A stretch of DNA of 9,132 nt, from positions 1 through 9,132 of the forward strand of contig JACRGN010000343.1 of NCBI GenBank assembly GCA_016234205.1, given 5' to 3'. Origin of the DNA: Nitrospinota bacterium. GTDB lineage: Bacteria; Nitrospinota; Nitrospinia; UBA9942. Shown piece by piece: positions 1 through 5,020 of this stretch (position 1 is the stretch's first letter; each line of letters begins with the position of its first letter). The position numbers were made by a program, and so were the translations under genes. The notes beneath the pieces are model-generated. The model made no database searches, had not been told where the DNA came from, and worked only from the letters and a program-made list of their open reading frames with translations.

Positions 1-1
1 A

Positions 2-865
2 TCAGCAGGCAATGGACAGGTAAGTGTAAGCTGGACTTCTGTATCAGGTGCAACATCGTATAATATATACTGGTCAACGACATCAGGAGTTACCAAAACC
101 ACAGGCACAAAGATTACAGGTGGGACAAGTCCATACACGCATTCAGGATTAACAAACGGAACGACTTATTATTATGTGGTAACTGCGGTGAATGGTTATG
201 GGGAGAGTGGTGAATCAAGTCAGGTGAGTGGGACGCCGATGACTATAGCATTTACGGGCAGTAGTAATAGTGGATATCAAAGTAATGCTCCAGCTGTTTT
301 ATTTAATCATTCATCTAATGGAAGCAATATAGTAGCAGTAGTTGGTATGTCTGCAAGTGATGCGGTTGTTAATTTTATAACTTACGGAGGGCAAAGTATG
401 ACATTTATAAGAGAAGATGTTTATTCTAATTCTTACCGTAATAAGCTTTATTATCTTTCAAATGCTCCTTCTGGAACTCAAAATGTCTCAGTATCATTTG
501 GTAAGTCTGGTGGTGGTAGTTATTTTTATGGAGTGGTGGCGGTGGCAACTTTTAGCGGTGCAAGTGGAATAGGAAATCATAATGGAGCAAGTACTGGCAG
601 TGCTTCCAGTATTTCTACAACAATAAATAGTGTTACCGCCAATTCTTTTTTGCTTGACTTTCTTGGTTTTGCCTCTGGTGAGGTAAGTAAGGAACCATCT
701 CCAACTCAAGGGCAAACAATATATTTTTCGGTTTGGGAGAGTTTTGGTCCATCGTGGCATAAGGGTGGTTATAAACAAGCATTATCTGGTGGAAATTATT
801 CTATGGGTTATTTAAATGGAGTTACTAATTTAAAGATAATATCTGCGGTAGAAGTAAAAGAATAG
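2..865 (+). CDS. Fibronectin type III domain surface/secreted protein, 3' part only
   Basis: This frame is open from the first complete codon at the left edge, so the true start lies outside the window and 287 residues are visible. Residues 1-79 read as a fibronectin type III domain: the VSVSW strand, SYNIYWS, the GLTNGTTYYYVVTAVN core and a closing SGTP linker are typical. Residues 80-287 form a Gly/Ser/Thr-rich, beta-rich region with motifs YGGQSMTFI, KLYYLSNAPSGTQNVSVSF and VVAVATFSGAS. It resembles domains I have seen at the ends of large secreted bacterial proteins, but I cannot name its family. No membrane helix or sorting signal is visible at the C-terminus. Likely extracellular; adhesive or carbohydrate-binding roles are only a guess. 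A GTG at 176 could be misread as a start, but the frame continues upstream of it. The gene converges on the toxin-antitoxin operon. Confidence 0.8.
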   Translation, partial: SAGNGQVSVSWTSVSGATSYNIYWSTTSGVTKTTGTKITGGTSPYTHSGLTNGTTYYYVVTAVNGYGESGESSQVSGTPMTIAFTGSSNSGYQSNAPAVLFNHSSNGSNIVAVVGMSASDAVVNFITYGGQSMTFIREDVYSNSYRNKLYYLSNAPSGTQNVSVSFGKSGGGSYFYGVVAVATFSGASGIGNHNGASTGSASSISTTINSVTANSFLLDFLGFASGEVSKEPSPTQGQTIYFSVWESFGPSWHKGGYKQALSGGNYSMGYLNGVTNLKIISAVEVKE

Positions 866-875
866 AGAAAAATGA

Positions 876-914
876 GGGTCAAGTCTTCGAAATCAGGGGA
901 CACCATACTTAATT
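876..914. repeat. Motif resembling REP/RayT-associated repeats
   Basis: The stretch begins GGGTCAAGTCTTCGAA and ends GGGGACACCATACTTAATT. From memory, the second part recurs in genomes of Nitrospirota- and Deltaproteobacteria-type bacteria, often beside IS200-like (Y1, REP-associated) transposase genes. No transposase is present in this window. The assignment rests on recall of the motif and was not checked by search. Confidence 0.4.
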
Positions 915-959
915 CTTCTTGCCTGTTTTTTCCTTGCAGCCTGAACTAAAAACTAAAAC

Positions 960-992
960 ACAACCCCCTCAATCCCCCTTTATCAAGGGGGA
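960..992. repeat. C-rich dispersed-type repeat with perfect hairpin
   Basis: ACAACCCCCTCAAT (960-973) is followed by CCCCCTT (974-980), loop TATC and AAGGGGG (985-991), a perfect 7-bp stem that extends by a T-A pair to 973/992. The same 14-mer recurs at 1951-1964, on the far side of the toxin-antitoxin pair. No T-tract follows, so this looks more like a mobile or dispersed intergenic repeat than a terminator, although it lies between convergent genes. Confidence 0.6.
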
Positions 993-1029
993 ATCTACCC
1001 ATTCCAAATCCCCTAAAGAAAATTGGTTT

Positions 1030-1197
1030 CTATAATTTCTTGGGCCATTTTTTAGCATGATGAAATATGCGCAATATTTCAATTGTCGTATTTTTTATCC
1101 GGTATGTTACTGGATTGTTAAATGGGACGGTTCTATTTATTCCTTGACAATGCAAATTTCGGCGACATCCATACCTAATTATTGACTCTGATTTTTT
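1030..1197 (-). pseudogene. Remnant of a ParE/RelE-family toxin (C-terminal part)
   Basis: Read on the minus strand, the 55 codons after the intact toxin's TAG stop, in the same frame, end in a peptide with the hallmarks of ParE-family toxins: VTYRIKN, then IEILRIFHHAKKWP, then a stop at 1030-1032. Family members commonly end in a pattern like YRI-x-VEILRVLHGA-x-WP. The preceding residues GCRRNLHCQGINRTVPF also fit the region before that strand. There is no ATG and no N-terminal half, so this is a broken gene, perhaps left by recombination with or replacement of the neighbouring toxin. An 8-bp inverted repeat TGAAATAT/ATATTTCA lies inside it at 1061-1081. Found by manual translation only. Confidence 0.6.
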
Positions 1198-1491
1198 CTA
1201 TGGATGCGGAGTTATTGCGATAACAGTTATCTGGTTTTGGACGGGACCGTAGTACCAAAAGATTCGGTATGCTGCCGGGGTGGATTGTTCAGCATAAGCC
1301 TCAAAAACTTTTTCTCCTTTTGGACCTTTGATGGATGTGAACTCATGAGTTTGTAGACCGTGGTGTCTTGGATTTGCAGAAAGATACCTGAGGGCTTTTT
1401 TGACTGCCTTATACCTTTTAGAAAGTCCTTTGTCAGTCTTAAGCCTGTTTACTTGCTCTTGGGCTTCATCAGTGAGATAGATATCAAACAA
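1198..1491 (-). CDS. RelE/ParE-superfamily type II toxin
   Basis: A 97-residue basic protein, the usual size for RelE/ParE-fold toxins. The N-terminus (FDIYLTDEAQEQVNRLK) matches the first strand and helix of the fold, KRYKAVKKALRYLSANPRHHG is the second helix region, and YRIFWYYGP followed by ITVIAITPHP is the C-terminal beta sheet with its terminal histidine. Relatives are ribosome-dependent mRNA interferases or gyrase poisons; which applies cannot be told from sequence. The start is TTG at 1491, chosen because AGGAG lies 8 bases upstream and the homology-like N-terminus begins there. That Shine-Dalgarno overlaps the antitoxin stop codon (TAGGAG), so translation is probably coupled to the antitoxin. 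The in-frame sequence after its stop is a remnant of another toxin. Confidence 0.75.
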   Translation of the reverse strand: MFDIYLTDEAQEQVNRLKTDKGLSKRYKAVKKALRYLSANPRHHGLQTHEFTSIKGPKGEKVFEAYAEQSTPAAYRIFWYYGPVQNQITVIAITPHP

Positions 1492-1502
1492 TGAGGATTC
1501 TC

Positions 1503-1754
1503 CTACAGTTCATCAATGTTGAGCTTGGATATCCTGCCTTTAGCAGCGTCTTTAAGCCCTCTACGGACGCTCTCAAGAACTTCTTTGTTTTTGTAAAGCC
1601 AGACTTCTGATGCGGGTATAATATCTACCATTGCCTTAAGTCGGATAAGATCTTCAATCTCGATAACCGCAGCCACCTTATGGCCATTAGCATCGGTTAT
1701 ATACTGCTTAACTTTAATGAGGTCTTCCCTCCGTTGTTTTATCACTGTTGTCAT
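1503..1754 (-). CDS. Phd/YefM-like antitoxin
   Basis: An 83-residue protein directly upstream of the toxin with 11 bases between them, the antitoxin-first order usual for type II systems. Residues 16-45 (VKQYITDANGHKVAAVIEIEDL and following) resemble the short beta-hairpin and helix of Phd/YefM-type antitoxins, and the C-terminal part KEVLESVRRGLKDAAKGRI is the kind of charged helix that wraps and neutralises the partner toxin. The start is ATG at 1754, preceded by GGGAGG five to six bases away. By family analogy the protein should bind its own promoter and repress the operon, with the toxin as co-repressor. No clear operator palindrome is visible. Family assignment is from pattern recognition, without a search. 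Confidence 0.7.
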   Translation of the reverse strand: MTTVIKQRREDLIKVKQYITDANGHKVAAVIEIEDLIRLKAMVDIIPASEVWLYKNKEVLESVRRGLKDAAKGRISKLNIDEL

Positions 1755-1779
1755 GCGTCCCTCCCTTTTGTTTTAGAAT

Positions 1780-1808
1780 ATTATATCAGATTTAACTCAT
1801 TTTATAAA
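1780..1808 (-). promoter_or_regulatory. Sigma-70 type promoter of the toxin-antitoxin operon
   Basis: On the minus strand a perfect TATAAT (forward 1780-1785) lies about 25 bases upstream of the antitoxin ATG, with TTTATA (forward 1803-1808, 4 of 6 matches to TTGACA) at a 17-base spacing. The weak -35 and strong -10 would suit an autoregulated antitoxin operon. Confidence 0.55.
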
Positions 1809-1892
1809 ACCTTTTTAAGAACCTTTTATCTTTTAAGAGGACATGGGGGGGCTTGAAATATCACTTTTTCCTTTTTTCCAACCTATGCAACA

Positions 1893-1964
1893 CCCCCCTA
1901 ATCCCCTCCCCGATTTAGGCTTTCGGGGACAGGTTTGTTAGGGGGGAATAACAACCCCCTCAAT
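1893..1964. repeat. Nested GC-rich inverted repeat, dispersed type
   Basis: The outer arms are CCCCCCTAA (1893-1901) and TTAGGGGGG (1938-1946), perfectly complementary. Inside them CCCCGA (1908-1913) pairs with TCGGGG (1923-1928), giving a double-level hairpin. It is followed by ACAACCCCCTCAAT at 1951-1964, identical to 960-973. The two repeats bracket the toxin-antitoxin locus. Confidence 0.6.
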
Positions 1965-2118
1965 TTCCTTTTTTTAACATATTGATTATTGAGAGAGGCA
2001 AAAAATACCTTTTCAGAAGAAAAACATTCCCCATATAGAGAAGCTAAGTGTCAAAAAAACATCGTTGCTTATTTTTTATATCAAAACAAAACCATTTGAA
2101 TAATATGGGTTTTCAATC

Positions 2119-2142
2119 ATTAAATATCTTTATTTATTTAAT
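2119..2142. repeat. AT-rich inverted repeat abutting the flgF promoter
   Basis: ATTAAATA (2119-2126) and TATTTAAT (2135-2142) form a perfect 8-bp inverted repeat with an 8-base spacer, touching the -24 element. It could be a regulator site, but base composition here makes chance plausible. Confidence 0.3.
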
Positions 2143-2157
2143 GGCATATCACTTGCA
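2142..2157 (+). promoter_or_regulatory. Sigma-54 (RpoN) promoter for the flgF operon
   Basis: TGGCA (2142-2146), six bases, then TTGCA (2153-2157) matches the -24/-12 consensus TGGCAC-N5-TTGC with exact spacing of the invariant GG and GC. The predicted start site is near 2168, giving a leader of about 47 bases before flgF. Sigma-54 control of rod, ring and hook genes is established for many polarly flagellated bacteria, where an NtrC-type activator (FleQ/FlrC class) is needed. No activator gene lies in the window. Confidence 0.75.
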
Positions 2158-2214
2158 TGAATTTATAGCAGGCAAAAAGGGATTAATAATAGTAATTACT
2201 CGGAGCGAGATTTT

Positions 2215-3030
2215 ATGGATAAGGGAATCTATGTAGCACTTTCTGGAAGCGTCGTTCAGGAGAGGAGATTGAATCTAATCTCAAACAATCTGGCAAATAT
2301 TAATTCTTCAGGATATAAGGGTGATATTGCAGTTTTTGAAAGTTATCTTAAACAACCGGATGGTGTCAATGTTCCGTCACAGATATCTTCAGATGTCAAT
2401 ACACAGGCTTATGTAATTAGTCCAAATCACTATGTTGATTTTTCACAGGGACCTCTAATTGAGACTACAAATGAGTTGGACATGGCTTTGAATGGAGACG
2501 GCTTTTTTGCTGTTGAGACCCCTGAGGGTATCAGATATACGAGGAGTGGTAATTTCAAGGTAGGGGAAGATGGCATGCTGACAACTCAGAATGGATACCC
2601 TGTTCTTGGGGGCAGGGAAGGGGAATACGGTGAACCTGTTTTTATTAATATACTTTCCATATCAGGGGCGGGTGGGGAATTTTCTGTGTCACCTGATGGA
2701 ACAATATCTGTGATAAATCAATTTTTAGGTGATGTTCCACTTGGGATACAGAAAGGGGCTAAATTGAAGATTGTAGATTTACCAAAGCCCTATGCCTTAA
2801 AAAAGGTAGGAAATGGATTATACGCCCCCTTAAATGAAAATATAGAAGAATTGAGAGCAAAAAATGTGGAGGTGAAGCAGGGGTTTCTTGAAAAGTCAAA
2901 TATAAATACGATGAAAGAGATGGCATCAATGATTGAGGTTATAAGGGGATATGAGTCTTATCAGAAGGTTATTCAGTCATACAATGATTCTACATCAAAA
3001 TTGGTGGATGAAGTAGGAAGGGCAGTATAA
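2215..3030 (+). CDS. flgF: Flagellar basal-body rod protein FlgF
   Basis: A 271-residue rod subunit of the proximal axial structure, exported by the flagellar type III system and lacking a signal peptide. Residues 4-35 carry the N-terminal rod signature (LISNNLANINSSGYK), residues about 85-125 the FlgE/F/G-type D1 core (ELDMALNGDGFFAVETPEGIRYTRSGNF), and residues about 219-268 the C-terminal rod domain (VKQGFLEKSNINTMKEMASMIEVIRGYESYQKVIQ). The length is normal for FlgF, and its place just before flgG supports the name over other rod paralogues. The start is ATG at 2215, with GGAG nine bases upstream. It is the first gene after the -24/-12 promoter. A heptamer hairpin separates it from flgG. 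Confidence 0.92.
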   Translation: MDKGIYVALSGSVVQERRLNLISNNLANINSSGYKGDIAVFESYLKQPDGVNVPSQISSDVNTQAYVISPNHYVDFSQGPLIETTNELDMALNGDGFFAVETPEGIRYTRSGNFKVGEDGMLTTQNGYPVLGGREGEYGEPVFINILSISGAGGEFSVSPDGTISVINQFLGDVPLGIQKGAKLKIVDLPKPYALKKVGNGLYAPLNENIEELRAKNVEVKQGFLEKSNINTMKEMASMIEVIRGYESYQKVIQSYNDSTSKLVDEVGRAV

Positions 3031-3038
3031 ACATTTAA

Positions 3039-3098
3039 GAATTATGAATTATGAATTATGATTTGAATCCTAAATCATAAATCAGAAATCATAAATCA
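3039..3098. repeat. Heptamer inverted-repeat element 1 (flgF/flgG gap)
   Basis: GAATTAT occurs three times in tandem (3039-3059), then a short bridge, then TAAATCA, TAAATCA, GAAATCA, TAAATCA in 7-base register (3071-3098). The two arms are near reverse complements (6 of 7 positions per unit). Within them TTATGATTT (3056-3064) and AAATCATAA (3072-3080) form a perfect 9-bp stem with a 7-base loop. The 3' arm ends one base before the flgG Shine-Dalgarno region (AAGGGGG, 3100-3106). It fills nearly the whole intercistronic gap and should form a hairpin in the mRNA. Confidence 0.85.
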
Positions 3099-3111
3099 GA
3101 AGGGGGTTTTT

Positions 3112-3900
3112 ATGATTAGAGCGATGTATACGGCAGGAACAGGGATGCAGGCACAGCAGTTGAATATAGATGTTATTTCTAACAATCTGGCAAATGTGAA
3201 TACAACCGGATTTAAGAGGAGCAGACCTGATTTTCAGGACCTCTTATACCAGACACTGAGGCTTCCCGGCACTACATCACAGGCAGGTGATCAGGTTCCT
3301 ACCGGTATCCAATTGGGACTTGGCACCAAGCCGGCAGCAGTTTCAAAGATATTTATAGAGGGAGATATGCAGCAGACCCAGAATGAGCTTGACCTCGCTA
3401 TTCAGGGTAAGGGGTTTTTTCAGGTGTTGAGACCTGACGGAACTACAGCTTATACAAGGGCAGGTGCATTTAAAATTGATAGTACAGGGCGTGTAGTTAC
3501 ATCCGACGGTTATCCCATGACCCCGACCATTACCATACCAAGTGATACCAAGAGCATATCAATTAACCAGCAGGGACAGGTATCTGTCCTTCGTCCAGGG
3601 ACAGTTACACCAACTGTGGCCGGGACTATTACGCTGGCAAATTTCCTAAACCCTGCAGGATTGGCAGCCCTTGGTAATAATCTCTTAATGCAGACTGATG
3701 CGTCAGGAACACCGAGGACAGGAAGCCCCGGGACAAATGAATTGGGCACAGTTCAGCAGGGATTTCTTGAGATATCCAATGTCAGTGTTGTAGAGGAACT
3801 GACAAATATGATACTCGCACAGAGGGCATATGAGGTAAATTCAAAGGCGATTCAGACAGCAGATGAGATGCTTCAGACAGCTAATAATACAAAACGGTAA
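3112..3900 (+). CDS. flgG: Flagellar distal rod protein FlgG
   Basis: A 262-residue distal rod subunit, the usual FlgG length. Residues 3-35 contain the rod signature with VISNNLANVNTTGFK. Residues about 46-70 (LYQTLRLPGTTS and the following Q-rich turn) correspond to the FlgG-specific segment that distinguishes the straight rod from the hook. The D1 core ELDLAIQGKGFFQV follows at about 93, and the C-terminal rod domain (VQQGFLEISNVSVVEELTNMILAQRAYEVNSKAIQTADEML, cited here only by its ends VQQGFLEISN and ADEML) occupies about 214-258. The start is ATG at 3112, five bases after AAGGGGG. It is more strongly conserved than the preceding rod gene, as expected. Its stop at 3898-3900 is followed directly by the flgA ribosome binding site. 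Confidence 0.95.
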   Translation: MIRAMYTAGTGMQAQQLNIDVISNNLANVNTTGFKRSRPDFQDLLYQTLRLPGTTSQAGDQVPTGIQLGLGTKPAAVSKIFIEGDMQQTQNELDLAIQGKGFFQVLRPDGTTAYTRAGAFKIDSTGRVVTSDGYPMTPTITIPSDTKSISINQQGQVSVLRPGTVTPTVAGTITLANFLNPAGLAALGNNLLMQTDASGTPRTGSPGTNELGTVQQGFLEISNVSVVEELTNMILAQRAYEVNSKAIQTADEMLQTANNTKR

Positions 3901-3903
3901 AGG

Positions 3904-4037
3904 AGTTGTGAGTTATGAGTTATGAGTTAAGAGTCAAGAGGCAGAAGACAGAAGACAGAAGGCAGAAGGCAGACTTTTATTTTCTGTCCTCTGTCCTCTG
4001 TTCTCTGTTCTCTGTTCTCTGTCTTCTGTCTTCTGTC
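3904..4037. repeat. Heptamer inverted-repeat element 2 (flgG/flgA, enters flgA)
   Basis: Ten consecutive 7-base units run in perfect register from 3904 to 3973: AGTTGTG, AGTTATG twice, AGTTAAG, AGTCAAG, AGGCAGA, AGACAGA twice, AGGCAGA twice. After TTTTATT (3975-3981) come eight units of the complementary type, TTCTGTC/CTCTGTC/CTCTGTT (3982-4037). GACAGAAGACAGAA (3947-3960) is the exact reverse complement of 4024-4037. The flgA start codon (3915-3917) lies inside an AGTTATG unit, and everything after it is translated as the FlgA signal peptide. The 17-mer AGTTATGAGTTAAGAGT (3918-3934) recurs at 5729-5745. Confidence 0.9.
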
Positions 4038-5012
4038 AGTATTTCTTATGGTTATGATTCTCCATCTCCACGGATACTTCCAATTAGAGGAGAAATTAAA
4101 CATGGTGACAGTCATAAGGCCACAGTCAATATTATTGATTCACCTTCTGTTGACGGAGAGGTGATGTATCTCAAAGATATCGCTGAGATAAACGGAGAAG
4201 ATGCAGATTTTGTCAATAGACTCAAAAATGTTGCAATAGGATATTCGCCGTTGCCGGGGGAATCGCAGGCAATAACAGATGAGCAGCTAAAACTCAATAT
4301 AAAAAGGGACAGGATTGCTTTAGAAGATATAAAACTGAACTCCCCTAAACAGGTCAACATATCAAGAAAATATTTTGAATTTACACCTCAGCAGTTAAGG
4401 AGTGCTATAGAGGATTTTGTTGAAAGTAGAAAAGATATAACCAAAGGGAGGATAGTAGTTGATAATGTAAACTATAGCGGGAAGATTATTCTGCCGTCTC
4501 CTGACTTTGGTTATGAAATTAATGCCGGCAGTTCACTCAATTCTTCAGGGCGTAAATTTTTTAATATTATCTTTAAGACAGATGGAAAGTTCCTTAAAGG
4601 TTTAAATATAGCTGCTGATTTAAAAGTTATGCTGCCTGTAGCCGTTGCAGCAAATCACATAAAAAAAGGAGAGCCCGTTTCTGAAACCTCTATACAGATA
4701 GAGGAGAGGGAGATAAGCAGGGATTTATCTCAGATAGTAACTGACCCAAGGGATATCATTGGCAAACAGGCAAAGGTTGATATAGCAAAGGGTGAGGTTA
4801 TTACAATAGGCTCTGCTGAGACAATGACCCTTGTAAATCAGGGTGATGTGGTAAATATTGTGGCTGAGTCCAATATGCTTAGAGTTGCTGTAAAGGGGGT
4901 TGTAAGGGATAAGGGCGGAAAAGGGGAACTGGTAAAGGTATTGAATGTTTCTTCAAATAAGATAATTCATGCAAAGATAATAGATTCCAATACTGTAAGG
5001 GTGGAGTTTTAG
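3915..5012 (+). CDS. flgA: Flagellar P-ring assembly chaperone FlgA
   Basis: A 365-residue periplasmic protein that assists assembly of FlgI into the P ring; longer than the roughly 220 residues of enterobacterial FlgA, as in other long FlgA variants. Residues 1-20 are a long basic n-region (KRQKTEDRRQK), 21-41 a hydrophobic core rich in Leu, Ser, Val and Cys, with likely cleavage after SISYG near residue 46. The middle region is FlgA N-terminal-like. A SAF-type domain occupies about 235-300 (VAANHIKKGEPV, IGKQAKVDIAKGEVI), followed by the conserved end LVNQGDVVNIVAE, VKGVVRDKGGKGE and IDSNTVRV. The start is ATG at 3915, nine bases after AGGAG; the in-register ATG at 3922 and GTG at 3908 hit early stops. 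The whole signal peptide is encoded by heptamer repeats. Confidence 0.9.
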   Translation: MSYELRVKRQKTEDRRQKADFYFLSSVLCSLFSVLCLLSSVSISYGYDSPSPRILPIRGEIKHGDSHKATVNIIDSPSVDGEVMYLKDIAEINGEDADFVNRLKNVAIGYSPLPGESQAITDEQLKLNIKRDRIALEDIKLNSPKQVNISRKYFEFTPQQLRSAIEDFVESRKDITKGRIVVDNVNYSGKIILPSPDFGYEINAGSSLNSSGRKFFNIIFKTDGKFLKGLNIAADLKVMLPVAVAANHIKKGEPVSETSIQIEEREISRDLSQIVTDPRDIIGKQAKVDIAKGEVITIGSAETMTLVNQGDVVNIVAESNMLRVAVKGVVRDKGGKGELVKVLNVSSNKIIHAKIIDSNTVRVEF

Positions 5013-5020
5013 GAGGAACT

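Larger units (their letters stand above)
866..1197. other. Intergenic region between convergent genes
   Basis: No intact gene is visible here. From left to right it holds a REP-like motif (876-914), a C-rich repeat with a perfect hairpin (960-992), and on the minus strand the remnant of a ParE-like toxin (1030-1197). A consensus -35 hexamer TTGACA at 1144-1149 has no matching -10 box. No intrinsic terminator with a T-run was found for either convergent gene. Confidence 0.6.
1755..2214. other. Intergenic region between TA operon and flagellar operon
   Basis: A divergent intergenic region. It holds the toxin-antitoxin promoter (1780-1808), imperfect direct repeats CTTTTTAAGA/CTTTTAAGA (1811-1838), a G7 run (1845-1851), a nested GC-rich inverted repeat (1893-1946) followed by a copy of ACAACCCCCTCAAT (1951-1964), and an AT-rich stretch leading to the -24/-12 promoter of flgF. 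No convincing gene is present. Confidence 0.6.

Noticed and set aside
176..178. GTG at 176 as the start of the surface protein
   Set aside because: The frame is open upstream to the window edge and completes a fibronectin type III domain, so the real start is outside.
494..778. Minus-strand frame of 94 codons
   Set aside because: It lies opposite the clear fibronectin-domain protein and has the Thr/Cys-rich composition of an antisense shadow.
1061..1081. 8-bp inverted repeat TGAAATAT/ATATTTCA as a terminator
   Set aside because: It is AT-rich, has no adjacent T-tract, and lies within the ParE-like remnant coding sequence; chance is plausible.
1144..1149. Consensus TTGACA as a forward promoter
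   Set aside because: No acceptable -10 hexamer lies 16-18 bases downstream, and no forward gene follows.
2048..2236. 62-codon forward frame starting at GTG
   Set aside because: It spans the -24/-12 promoter, overlaps the start of flgF in another frame, has a GTG start without a ribosome binding site, and an AT-rich composition with no recognisable protein features.
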